Positions 9,954 to 20,555 of a DNA stretch of 64,000 nt are shown piece after piece. A program made the translations under genes and the position numbers. The DNA is from Dolomedes plantarius. Its lineage: Eukaryota; Arthropoda; Arachnida; Araneae; Dolomedidae. The notes below the pieces were generated by a model, which searched no databases, was not told the origin of the DNA, and saw only the letters and a program-made list of their open reading frames with translations. The stretch spans positions 11,027,466 to 11,091,465 of the forward strand of contig OU015490.1 of assembly GCA_907164885.2 (NCBI GenBank), written 5' to 3'. The number at the start of each line of letters is the position of its first letter. Within the stretch, counting starts at the first letter, position 1.

Positions 9954-12399
9954 ATAATCGTAGAGATTTGTTCTTAAAAACTTAATTCTGAGAAAAACGC
10001 ATTTAAGTTGTTTGTCACGTCAATTTTGTAGCAGAAGATATAGTTTAAATAGCTATAACTCTGCTTCTAATTGGTGTAGAATGAAAATCGAAACAGTTTT
10101 GAAAAGAGAAAAAATTGAATTACACGATTCTTGCAAAAAATGAAATTGACCAAAATAGTCAAAAATGACATTATCAACGTAGGTTGACACCTTCAACAGA
10201 TCCTTTCTTAAAATAAAAATCCTTTTTTGAATAGATACTAATTTCCGCATTACCTAATAAACACTCTAAGATTCATATGCATTCAAAATTCAAGTTTATT
10301 TCAATATTATACTGAAGGAAATGATAATAAAATAATTAAAAGTTTTATCTTTTGTGTTGCCAATGATTACAACGTTGGAGAAATATTTCCCAGTAGTTTT
10401 AGAAAAACGTTATGTGAGATTAACCCATGCTGCTTTATTTTTCTTTTATTTGCCCTATTCTAAAAGAAATTCAACCCTTTTCCTTTTTTATCCTCGGTTT
10501 AGAGCACTCTGCCGAGTTTTTTGGAAGAGAAAAGTTTTACTGTAACTAAAAACAAAACTTTCTAAACAAATAGATAGAAACAGTGAAATTTGAAAAGGAC
10601 CACTTTTTCATATAACCGTGAGATATCGGGGATGAATAGAATATCAAATATGGGTTAAGACTGCTGTGTACTTACCCTATTGGATTCGATCAGCTCAAAG
10701 TTAACTTGTAGAGAAAATTTGTCCAAGGATTGCCGACTTTGGTTTACCGATTTAAAAGTAAAATTGCTATCATATTTAAAACTTATTATCTAATGTGAAC
10801 ATTAAAAAAATAACGTCTACCAATTTGACCCGAATAAATAAGGTTTTACTGTATCATTTCTACTGAACAGCAGACTACAAACTTTCATAGTCGAATATAT
10901 ATCAAACTGAATAAAAATAAAAAGCTTAAAATCACTGTGCTTAAACAGACAAAAAACCTAAAAATGAAATAGTTAAATGTCTCCATAAATGAGATACCAA
11001 TCCTAATGTTGCGTTGAAATCAGATCTTCTGTCCAGTCAGAACATCTAAATAAACATCTAAACATCTAAATGCCACTTTTATAAAAATCAAATACTGAAC
11101 GACACTATACCCCAATAAGATCTAAACACTGTTAATGGGCAAAGAAATAATTTACAGCTTCCAGTTTCTGAAAATTTCGGTAACTTTCGTGCAACTCTTA
11201 ATTGACCTGCATCATCAAAATTCATTGAAAATCTCGATAAAATCGAAAGAACTTGTGCTGCCTAGATATACATACCTAAATATACATACATTAAATATAC
11301 CTAAATATACATATAAATATTTTACGAAATTTTGTTCAGAAATCTGGGATGAAACGCAATGTCCTTAAATTCTCTATATTTGTTTTATCCTTAGTAGTTA
11401 TGCATGTTTTAAATTTTAACGCAACCAATAAAGGTTATTTCTTTTGCATTTTCCCTTTATTGTTTACCTTAGTGTCTATTATGTTGAATAACGTCATAAT
11501 ATTTGTCATTTCATGAACTACAGACGCTAATTCATAAATATTTAAACATTTTCTCTTACATTCCAAGTCGCTTTCTTCTGAATGTTCAGTTGGTTTTGTA
11601 TACAACGTGCCTAATCCTCTAGGAACATAATGATCACATGAATGATCACATGAAATCTTAGATCGAGGATCCCACTTTTACTCTATTAGGTGCTTGGTGG
11701 CATTTTATGTCAATATCAATGTAAGTGCTTTAGACGAACATTAAAAAAAAATTTCTTTCTTTTAAATACAGTATCGCAAAACTTAACTTTTTCAATAAAA
11801 TATTCATCAACTGAGTATAGAAAGGAAACCATAAACTACAGCAGATTTTCGGTCTTAACATTCTAGTAAAATGTCTTATATATCTATCTGCAAGGAAATA
11901 AAGCACACCATAAAAATGGTTAAAAATATTTTTCTGTGGTACACAGCTCTAACTCTGAAAAAGAAATCCATATATTTCTTCCAAGGAATATACTTCTTCG
12001 GCATAAAAACGTTTAGAAGGATAAAATGTAGCGCAGAGGATTGCTGCGAATATAAATGTTTAGGTTTTCAGTTTTCTTTTACGAAATTTGAATGCTATAA
12101 AAGGTTTATATAGAAGCTCATGAGATCTGTGTTAAAGAAGCAGTGGGAAGAATCATGTTTTTACAATTAATGATCTGAAAGGTGTATTCTTTACTGACTT
12201 TAAAATACTTCAATGTAATAGAGTAAAATTAAAAATGCTTATTTTTGAGTAACGCTAGATTTTAAGCTAGAGTAAGAATAGCCAACTTTCTCCTGCTACA
12301 GTCCTTATTGTAATCTATATCGTATAAACAAGAACTTCGAGAAGGAGCATTATGTCATATGCATAGTTGAACATTACTTCGAACTTTCGTAATAGATTA
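9954..12399. other. Unassigned AT-rich DNA
   Basis: Host-type sequence continuing from the left flank of the LTR element. Short imperfect direct repeats occur (for example 'aatatacat' units near 11270-11320 and a duplicated 'atgatcacatga' at about 11630-11652). No exon, RNA gene or known element was recognised. Confidence 0.4.
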
Positions 12400-12610
12400 A
12401 ACAAATCTGTGTCGCAGTGCGTCACTATTAATGATTACCGCTTAGAATTGCGCATGTTCCCTGCATTTTCAAATGTAGATTTTGCAATTCTGATTTAAAA
12501 GGAACTATTTAGAATGGATTTCTGAAAAAAGATGCGAAGAAAATTAGTTTCTGAGAGACTAATTGCAGACACTTCATCTCAATCACATTGTATAAATTGG
12601 ATCAAAATAT
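12400..12610 (+). repeat. Unclassified dispersed repeat, copy 3
   Basis: It shares with 2263-2345 the ordered blocks 'gcatgt..cctgcattt', 'ttttg.aattct.attt.aa' and 'gaatttctgaaa.a'-like sequence. No coding capacity or termini are visible. Confidence 0.4.
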
Positions 12611-13349
12611 AAAATTTACTAGGTCTCCAGCGTCAAGTGATTTACCATAATTTCAGAAACAGTATTATTCCAAGAATTTTTATATTTTGAGATTAAGATA
12701 TTGAATAATTCCTATGAAAAGCTATTGTTTGGTTAATCATATAATTCTTTAAAATATTTTCTTTTCAAACTTTTCGTTACATTGCAATTAAAATTTTTCA
12801 ATGTTTTTTAGCGTTACTTTTCTAGTTTGTATGGTTTATCCTAGTCTTGTAATTTGTGCAGCTTTTGGTCTCTTTAAAAAAATCCAACGCATAAAATTAT
12901 ACTTTTTGCACTAGCTAGAATCATTTCGAAAGAGATAATTAAGTGTTCTAATTTAAGGAAACGCAGCACCATAGTCATTTTCTGTAGAATCATTAAGAAA
13001 TATTCTGGCTAGGCAAAAACATCACACAAGAAAAAAAAAAGGTTTTTTAATTTTTTTTTATTTGATTTTTATGATATTAATGGTTTTCGGCATTTGAATG
13101 TTTTTTATCTGTATTTTTTTAAAGTTACCTTTTCGAAAAACTTAAAAACAGTTTAAATTAAGAAGGGGGATAACTAAATGCAAAAAATTAAATAAATATG
13201 CGAACATATGCTGGACATTTAAGTTAATATTATTCTATTGAATGGGAAAAGTAGAAATTTCCAATCCAAATATTTGTTGATAAAAATATATGTAAAAAAT
13301 TCGTATGAAGTGATATACTGCATTTTATAATTACTATGCATATACTATG
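12611..13349. other. Unassigned AT-rich DNA
   Basis: Nothing could be recognised. It includes short homopolymer A and T runs near 13030-13060. Confidence 0.4.
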
Positions 13350-13600
13350 TCGCGATGGCTCGATTGGCAAATGCGTCAAGCTAGTGATTTGAACCCCCCT
13401 GGTTCGATGGTCGTCGCTGCAAATCCATCTCCGCGTTCACGAATGGTAGGCGGGGTACGTAAAATACGTCGTGGCTACAATGTCCTCCAAGTTCTCAAAC
13501 CTCCGGAGGTGCGGTGTCAATTGTTCCGGTCTCGGTTCAAAATTATGGGACCGATCTTCTTCGAGGCCAAGTCAGACTTCAGCTCTAGTGGTACCTCGCC
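13350..13600 (+). repeat. tRNA-derived SINE, family A
   Basis: The head has an A-box-like TGGCTCGATTGGCA and a B-box-like GGTTCGATGG about 30-40 bp downstream. The body matches the minus-strand copy at 46650-47012: 'gtcgtcgctgcaaatc', 'tgtcctccaagttctcaaa', 'ggttcaaaattatgggacc'. It stops at the TTAA target of the MITE at 13605. The sequence right of the MITE (13853-13885) may be the rest of this SINE, which would make the MITE nested, but the alignment there is weak. Confidence 0.75.
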
Positions 13601-13604
13601 TTAA

Positions 13605-13848
13605 TAATTTGAGGGGCGCCATTTGCACAGTGAAAACGCCTATAACTAGTATTTTTTTCACTTGCATTCAATGTATTCCAGTTAAATGAGCAGACAAATT
13701 GTCAGTACTGCCATCTGTTATCAGTTTAAAGAAGTAAAAACATTTTTCAAACTTTAATTGGAAAGTTTTTCAAGATTCTTTTGGTTAAGAAAAATCGGGG
13801 AAAATATCTTCACCGTGGAAACGGGGGAGATTCTTGCCCCTGAAAGGG
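13605..13848. mobile_element. MITE with TTAA target duplication, piggyBac-like, copy 1
   Basis: A 244-bp non-coding element flanked by TTAA on both sides (13601-13604 and 13849-13852). The right end, read inward, is CCCTTTCAGGGGCAAGAATC; the left end contains TTTGAGGGGCGCCATTTG. Its body matches the element at 42022-42263 almost throughout ('actgccatctgttatcagtt' is shared exactly). TTAA duplication and CCC-type termini are the hallmark of piggyBac-type elements. The mobilising transposase is not identified here. Confidence 0.75.
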
Positions 13849-13852
13849 TTAA

Positions 13853-14224
13853 AGTGAAGCAGTTTACTACCCTTCGCCGAGGACCAAATTCCTTTGAACT
13901 TGGCGTAGGATTTCTTACATCAAGGAGATTGGAAACAACAACATATGCAGATACTATGCATGGTGCCTAGTAATTTTAATTTACTCTATCAAACAGACAA
14001 CCTAGAATTGTACAGTCAAAATCATCCATTGTAAAAGAAAATCTTTTGAAACATTCTTACTATAGATAAAACGACATTATTATACTTCTTTTTATACTAT
14101 CATATTAATTTTATTCTTATAACATCAGTTTAGTTGCCGTTAGCTATTTTAAAGCCAGTATTTCTTGATCAAATAAATGCAGTATCCTGTGTGTGATATT
14201 TATGATACCGGCCATATATATGAA
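13853..14224. other. Unassigned DNA between MITE and Helitron
   Basis: The first few tens of bases may be residual SINE. The rest is AT-rich and unrecognised. Confidence 0.35.
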
Positions 14225-14933
14225 CTAGCTGAATACCCGTATTTCACTACGGAATACATTCAAATTAAATACAACGATCAATGTATTCAATTGGTGTAAA
14301 AAAAAATTATAAAAAAATCGTAAGGGATATTTTTATAGACAAAATAATGTAGAAGAAAATATTCAAGTTAAATCTAATAGGACATACTAAAGAATATAGT
14401 ATAGTTAATAGAGTACAGTTTGAGGAACATATCTTTTACTGTATTTTAATATTTTTTTTGACGATTTCCAATCGTCTGCCGTATTAGCAAGAAAAAAAAA
14501 ATTTTTTTGTCTATTCAGTTGTTATGAACGTGACGATAAATTCATTTAAAGTACCAGAAAAAGAAATCACGTGATCGGCATTTAATAAATTAAATTCTAA
14601 AAATGAATCTTTAAAAATTCACCAAAAATCTTTAAATGGGGGTAAAATTCGAAAAAGATTTCATCATAAAGGAATTTTTAGGATTTATCTCGCGATATAA
14701 ATTTTATAACCCTCAAATTATTATTTAAAATGCAAACATAAAAATAAGTTACTAAAACGATTTAAAAATTTAATTTTAAAAAATCTAAGAAGAATTTTTC
14801 AAAAACCTTTCTTAGTGCACCCCTACACTATAAGAAGAATCACCGTGCAAAATTTCATCCCCTTAGGTCCAGCGGTTTGGTCTGTGTGTTGTATATCAGT
14901 CAGTCAGTTACGGAACTGTTTTATATATATAGA
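14225..14933 (-). mobile_element. Non-autonomous Helitron, 709 bp
   Basis: Read on the minus strand it begins with TC (TCTATATATATAAAACAG) preceded by host A. It ends with the hairpin-prone 'ccgtagtgaaatacggg', then 'tattcag', then CTAG followed by host T. These are the defining Helitron features: TC start, 3' hairpin, CTRR end, A|T insertion and no target duplication. No Rep or helicase coding is present. Related copies lie at 893-972 (3' end) and about 55630-56208 (most of the body). Confidence 0.8.
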
Positions 14934-15159
14934 TAAACATAAAGATTTATAAAGAACCTGAATGTATAAAATATAAAAAATGTTTCGATTGGTTCTTGGT
15001 TAGCCCATACTTTAGCAGGGATGCGACATAGATCGTAAACTAACAAGGAGATCCTTTCAGAAATCTATTGTATCTTTTATCATAAATCAATCATTCATAA
15101 TTTTACTATTAATCATTTTAAAATCTATTGTATATATTGTATAATTTTTCAAAATTATA
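14934..15159. other. Flanking DNA left of the LINE
   Basis: AT-rich sequence ending at the LINE target-site duplication. Nothing else was recognised. Confidence 0.4.
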
Positions 15160-15170
15160 AAGATGAAAGA
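15160..15170. repeat. LINE target-site duplication, left copy
   Basis: AAGATGAAAGA adjoins the poly(A) tail. It is repeated at 16493-16503, where a TT follows. Confidence 0.85.
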
Positions 15171-16492
15171 TTTTTTTTTTTTTTTTTTTTTAATTAAAAA
15201 ATACACATAAAATTCCCGTGTACCACAAAGTATCACACGGGACTTACAGAGGTAAGTATAAAACACTAAGAAAACATAAGAAACAGACAAAATAAAACAA
15301 ATAAAAGAAACTAAGAAGAATTACAAATATTTACAATAAATTTACAAAATAAGCCGAAAGCACACTTCCCAGAAACGAGCAGAGAGAAATTGGGAGGCCA
15401 GTTAATATTTAAGTCCTTAAGAGCCAATTTAAAAATATTTCTCTCCCTGCGGTACTTCGAACACAAAAACAGAACATGTTCAGCATTTTCCTCGCCACCA
15501 ACGCTGCAATCACAGGGGGTCGCCGAACACAATTTGAATCTACTCAAATAGCTCTTAAAATTTCCATGTCCTGTGAGGAACTGAGTCAGTTTGTAGTTAG
15601 CAAAGAAGTGATGGCAAGAGAGTCTCATTCTAATGGACGGGAAAAATTTCTTGGTTAAACTACCATTATTTGAGCTGACGTATTCTTGGTTCCATGACTC
15701 CACCATACTCTCAAACATGGCCTTCTTAAAAAAAGATTTGGGAATATTGACACTAATGTCAATTCCACGCCTTGTAGCGGACTTGGCAAGGAAGTCGGCT
15801 CGCTCGTTACCAAAGATACCAGTATGCCCACGAACAAAAGCAAAGAAAACAGAGACGTTTTTACTTTCAAGGGTTTTGAGTTGCCTTTGAATTTCGACGA
15901 TAATGCTATTGGCAGAAGAAATACATTTTAAGGTCTCCAAGGATGAAAGTGAATCGGTACAAATGAGATAATCTTTGTCAGCACTATCGCGATTCATGAT
16001 CCATTTAATGGCAAAGTTTAAACATAAAAGTTCAGCTATGAAAACAGTGCATTCATCTCGAATTCTAAATTGAAAATGCTCGAATTCAATGCCATTCTTG
16101 AAGGCAACAAAAGCGAAACCAACCTTGCCATCAATTTTACTGCCATCAGTATAGCAAGTAACAGGGAAATCACCTGCAGTTTTGTTGCAATAATTAATAA
16201 CATTGATAGCCTTTCTCTCCGTGGGATGAGGAAGATCAGATGGAGGTAAAACATAATCGTAACCAGAAGTAGAAGAAGTAGAGAAATTTTCTCTAAAGGC
16301 GATATTATGAAGAATGGCAGTGTCGATCGGAGGAAAACCAGAAATTGCATAAACAGATTCATAGCTTAAGGTGCGATATCCACATATGACTCGCAAGAGA
16401 ATACGTCTTTGAATGCGTCGGAGAGATTTACAATTAATCTTCTTCTTGAGCGCCATACCCCAAGCTCTAGAGCCGTACAAAATAAAAGGTAC
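15171..16492 (-). mobile_element. 5'-truncated non-LTR retrotransposon (LINE)
   Basis: On the minus strand the element runs from 16492 to 15171 and ends in a run of about 20 A (plus-strand T at 15171-15191). It is flanked by a matching 11-13 bp target duplication: AAGATGAAAGA at 15160-15170, and the same sequence followed by TT at 16493-16505. A poly(A) tail, 5' truncation and variable-length duplication are typical of target-primed reverse transcription. The intact ORF suggests a fairly young insertion. Confidence 0.85.
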
Positions 16493-16528
16493 AAGATGAA
16501 AGATTGCGAGTAAGCCTGAACAATTCAC
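15311..16528 (-). CDS. LINE ORF2 C-terminal fragment: RNase H domain plus zinc-knuckle-like motif
   Basis: An open frame of 405 residues. Residues 13-110 resemble the end of a LINE reverse transcriptase or thumb region (FILYGSRAWG, then RRIQRRILLRVICGY). Residues about 122-250 form a type I RNase H domain with its acidic residues visible: D128 in YTDGS, E166 in FIAELL, D192 in TDSLSS, and D245 in GNERAD after H235. A C-x-C-x9-H-x4-C motif follows at C339, C341, H351 and C356, a common C-terminal feature of I/Jockey/R1-like LINEs. The first 12 residues come from host flank and target duplication, since the element itself starts at 16492. The ATG at 16528 is therefore not a native start, and the endonuclease and polymerase are missing. 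Confidence 0.85.
   Translation of the reverse strand: MNCSGLLAIFHLVPFILYGSRAWGMALKKKINCKSLRRIQRRILLRVICGYRTLSYESVYAISGFPPIDTAILHNIAFRENFSTSSTSGYDYVLPPSDLPHPTERKAINVINYCNKTAGDFPVTCYTDGSKIDGKVGFAFVAFKNGIEFEHFQFRIRDECTVFIAELLCLNFAIKWIMNRDSADKDYLICTDSLSSLETLKCISSANSIIVEIQRQLKTLESKNVSVFFAFVRGHTGIFGNERADFLAKSATRRGIDISVNIPKSFFKKAMFESMVESWNQEYVSSNNGSLTKKFFPSIRMRLSCHHFFANYKLTQFLTGHGNFKSYLSRFKLCSATPCDCSVGGEENAEHVLFLCSKYRRERNIFKLALKDLNINWPPNFSLLVSGKCAFGLFCKFIVNICNSS
16493..16505. repeat. LINE target-site duplication, right copy
   Basis: AAGATGAAAGATT matches the left copy and marks the 5' truncation point of the LINE. Confidence 0.85.
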
Positions 16529-17174
16529 TCAAACGTGTCCAGCGCAAAAACTTATTTAGTTTAGTTTCTTTTATTACTCGTATTTCGGAAGGAATTTTTT
16601 TCTTAGGTTCATTTTTATATAAAGATCATAATAATTATAAAAATATTAAGCAGTTTTATATTCTGTTTTAAAAATTAAAATTACAGAATATAAAGGACGT
16701 TGAGATTTTAATATACCCTGAGCGCCAACAGATTAACTTATATATTTTGTTTTAAATTGTTTGCATAAAGTTAGGATTAAAAGTTCTCTTCTGGACGAAT
16801 AAAAATATAGTTTTTGGATTTTGAATCTCTCTATGGCTAAATAACATTTTACCTGAGCAGTTTTTCATTAACAGAGATTAGAAAGGATTTAGAGAGCTTT
16901 TACTTTAAGCCAAAAATCCTGAAGGTAGTGTTATGAAAGCAGAACAACGGGGCACTCTAAAAAATTTAATAGACATGCCGCGAAAGGGATTTTAAACATA
17001 TCCTTTTAAAAATGAATATTATGAAAAAAATGGCATTTCGAGATAAATAGACCTCAAGAACATATAGTGGTACATGTAGACTGTACACATAGATGGCCCT
17101 GCCATAAAATGTATCAACCGTAATCGTAGGACGATAAAGTATAATTTGATTCTTATGGCCCTTATAATAAGTTT
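16506..17174. other. Unassigned AT-rich DNA
   Basis: No recognisable feature. Confidence 0.4.
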
Positions 17175-17340
17175 AAAGCCAGCCGCTTACGTCTTATAAT
17201 GGTTAGGGTCTTTTGCTTCACCCCAGTGGGCTGGAGTTCAAATCCTGACCAAGACGAGGACGGTGTGGTGTTATTTCTTCAAATGTAGTAATTTTTGTTC
17301 CCCTTAACTGTGCTTTCATGAAAACAAAGACAGACTTACC
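17175..17340 (+). repeat. tRNA-like SINE candidate
   Basis: 'tataatggttagggtcttt' is followed by a B-box-like 'gagttcaaatcctgacc' in tRNA-like spacing. No sister copy was recognised in the window, and a cloverleaf is not convincing. It is therefore called a probable SINE head, not a tRNA gene. Confidence 0.4.
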
Positions 17341-17824
17341 GCTTTGTGAAATGGGCGAATGTTGGAAAGACAAGTACATGTCGCGTTAGATAAAAAATGC
17401 CCAGGGGAAAAAAAAGTGCATTTGGGGAAAAATTTTGTAACATTCCTAATTTATCTAAGAGTAGAAAAACCTTTATTAATAAAATTTTCACGATACTTTA
17501 GAAAAATTTCCACATTTGTTTGTCCCGTAATTAACCAATTTCTTTTGATTTCGCCACGTCTGATCGTCTTCCTCATTTCTTACCCTTCCTAATTTTTTTC
17601 TATTTTGCCCTCGACCATGGGCATCACGTAGTTACTCTCAATACCTAAATTATGAAACTTCGACCACCGTTTTAAAAGATATTGGTGAACCTAGAACGAC
17701 AGGCAAAATCATGCGTCGCGATTGAATATGCTTTAACATTTAGCTTATGGGGCCCATTTTTCCTATTCCCTGTCTAAAACGGGAAATTTCATAATCCCTT
17801 TGCAAGAACGGTCATTAAGGAGGT

Positions 17825-17921
<97 letters not shown>
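17825..17921. repeat. (TA)n microsatellite
   Basis: TA array of about 97 bp with a single G interruption near its start. Confidence 0.95.
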
Positions 17922-17922
<1 letters not shown>

Positions 17923-18473
17923 CATTCATTCTTGGGCCCGTAATATTGGGATACATACAATCCCACCCCGTAAGGAGAATGTTAAGTCTCTTTTACCTCG
18001 CCTTGCTGCTCTGTACAAAAACACTGAACTCGAATAATGCAACCCGAATAATAAATTTTACGAATCTTCCGTGCAACGATGTATGAAATTTTAGTTATTA
18101 TAAAAAGCATGTAAAAATGATAGAGAGATGGATAGAGATTATCTGGAGTTTGTATGATCTGATGGGCACAGTAAATTTAGATTTATAATGTGTTGTTCAT
18201 TTTTAAGAAAAAAAATCGCATTCCCTCTTCAGTCTCTTATCTGGTGGCAAGGAAAAAAGGCATTCGTTAGTCTTCAGAAGGTATTATTAAGGTAATGTAT
18301 GTCCTCAATCTTTCATAAAGTAAAAAAAAAATAATAACGTTCAGAATGAATCTGAGTCTGAAAAATATGCTAGGATGTTTAAAGTGTCTCCCTAGTATGT
18401 ACAACTCGAATGCTCTTGAAACATTTTTCATTCTCTCACTCTTTATCTTAACAAGTTTTATGCCGACCTAGGG
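17922..18473. other. Unassigned DNA
   Basis: Nothing could be recognised. Confidence 0.4.
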
Positions 18474-18672
18474 ATTCAGATTTTATTCAGGTGTAGTACA
18501 GTAATAGATCGGTATAGTGGATCAAATTTAAGTCCAGTTTAGGAGATCAGATTTGCCGCAGATTTAGGGAATCAGATTTCATACAGGATAACTTGATAAG
18601 GTTTCACGCCTGTTCAGTTAATTAGGTTTCCTGTCTGATGAGTTGATCTGCTATCACGCCAGTTCAGCCTTA
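18474..18672 (+). repeat. Degenerate short tandem-like repeats
   Basis: Several imperfect units built around 'gg.atcagattt...cag' and 'cacgcc.gttcag' recur within 200 bp. The periodicity is irregular, so this may be an old minisatellite. Confidence 0.35.
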
Positions 18673-19454
18673 TCACGAGAATAACAGCATAATATTTGTT
18701 AGAAGGCAGAATGTATTACCAGAAGCAGAACAAAATCAAGAATTGTTATAATTTGACTTAAGAGTAATTTATTAAAGGTGTTTTAAATTACATTTTATTG
18801 TATTAAGTTCAAAACCAAATTAACTTTGATTGATTTATTTCAAATTTCCTTCTGTTATCTTTTGATTGAAAGTGAGACCGTAACGTATGACAATTCTGTC
18901 CTTGAAAAATAATTTAGAATAATTTCACATTACTAAATATAAAAGCCTTTGATGCACCGGACCTAAACTGAATTATTAATTATGTTTCCTATAGTGAAAA
19001 TATTGGGTGAGCTTACAGTATAATGTAATTATTTTTGGAGAAAATAATTACACATGTAGAAATTCTATATACATTGCCCTGAATGCCATTAGCATGGAGA
19101 TATGCAACATTTGGCAACATTCAATGTCTTGTATATACTGTAGATATAGTGTTTCTAGAATTTATCAAAAACTCTCGCATAGGATGAAAATCCTTTAGAG
19201 TTAGATTTTTATTTATGTTCTAATAAATTGGCATTTAATACTTCAACCGCTGTTGTTGGTTATCAAGTTTTGGCAACTTCTAGTTAACAATATCATTTTT
19301 ACTTTGCAATTAATTATCGGGAACATAAGATATAGTGATCTCTAATCATTGAGCACTTATTCCGACGACATTACTCCATATACAGAATGATATATATTTT
19401 GTAATTTACTATGAAATTCTCCTCTAGGAAAATTAATAGTGGGATGCATAGAAA
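18673..19454. other. Unassigned AT-rich DNA
   Basis: No feature was recognised. Confidence 0.4.
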
Positions 19455-19545
19455 CACCATATATGCCTTATCTGGTATTCGAATCCAAGCACACATGGTA
19501 GAAACTTGCTGTGTTAACCGCTGCACATCTTAGGTAGCAGTGGCT
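19455..19545 (-). repeat. tRNA-derived SINE, family C, head
   Basis: On the minus strand 'gcggttaacacagcaag' is followed by a B-box 'ttggattcgaataccag'. It resembles the head of the copy at 57385-57545 ('gcggttagctctccaagcg', then 'gtgttcaaatctgg'). Confidence 0.45.
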
Positions 19546-20186
19546 ATAATATTGCACAAACAGAACAAACAACTGTAAAAATTTATGCTGAAAGTTAAAA
19601 AAGAGTAAAATAGAGGGATGGAAGGGACAAGGCATGTCTAAAAGTGAAAACAAACAACCTGTGCAGTAGGAATGAGCATTTTTGAGAAAGGGAAATAGGC
19701 TGGAGATTAGAATCATTTTCTTGAAATAGAAAATTTGCTCCCGTATTGTTTGTTCAACATACCCTTAGCATTATGTGAAGGAACATACCAACCCATTATT
19801 TAAGTTTACATGCAGCACCAAAGGTAATGTGTTTTATATAAATGATGCTTTTTAGGTGCTAAATTTAAAAATAAAATGTTTTGGAATCACTATTCAACTT
19901 ACCATAACTTTCAAGTAATTTTCCACGTTAAAATACCAACGCATGATATTCAGAAAAAATGCATTTTGTTTCTTCAGTTTCTTAATCCAAATGTTTATTT
20001 CCCTTTCACGTCAAACAACAAAGACACGTGAAATTGGGCACGCGTTAGTTGACCCTTCTCCTTACGAAGCCAGATTTCCCATCTATCAAGTTTAAATACT
20101 TTATGCCATCTTTTATCTTAACATAATTGCTTTGATACTGCAAAAATCTCCCTTTTGGGAAACCGATTTTGGTTCCCTGCCCTGCC
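19546..20186. other. Unassigned AT-rich DNA
   Basis: Nothing could be recognised. Confidence 0.4.
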
Positions 20187-20217
20187 TATAAATGGAGCCA
20201 GTGGTCCAACATTCAAT
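20187..20217 (+). promoter_or_regulatory. Candidate TATA plus initiator core promoter
   Basis: TATAAA begins at 20187. An arthropod-like initiator, ATTCAATC, places a candidate +1 A near 20215, about 28 bp downstream, which is the canonical spacing. An unassigned 104-codon open frame follows at 20225-20539. Such pairs also occur by chance or in decayed LTRs, so this is only a candidate. Confidence 0.25.
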
Positions 20218-20555
20218 CTCATGATTGGAAGGGGTCATTCCGTTTCATTTTAGCAAACGTCATCGTCAAGGTATCTGCTCTTTAACACAGTTATCGGTTT
20301 ACCCTTGCTCTATGGGGAAACGGAATTTTCTTAGCAGGACAAAGCTAGGACCGATAACGGATCCAGACGGCAGCCGTGCAATTTTTCTTAATTTATGTGT
20401 GGCAACTCGTTTACTTCGGAAAATTACTATAAGTTTACGAATTCATTATCTGTTCAGAGGTGAAAGCAGTGCAATACTTCGCATTGCTAGGAACTCCGTA
20501 AATCCTACTACCTTCCCCTTGACCTTCAGAAAAATGTAAATTATTTTAAATGGTA

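Noticed and set aside
13347..13689. Two overlapping plus-strand frames of 72-85 codons
   Set aside because: They lie in a SINE and a MITE, both non-coding.
15476..15890. Plus-strand and alternate minus-strand frames within the LINE
   Set aside because: Shadow frames of the RNase H ORF.
20225..20539. The 104-codon frame as a confirmed gene
   Set aside because: It has no domain, no conservation evidence and ordinary chance length. It is kept only as a finding tied to the promoter-like pair.
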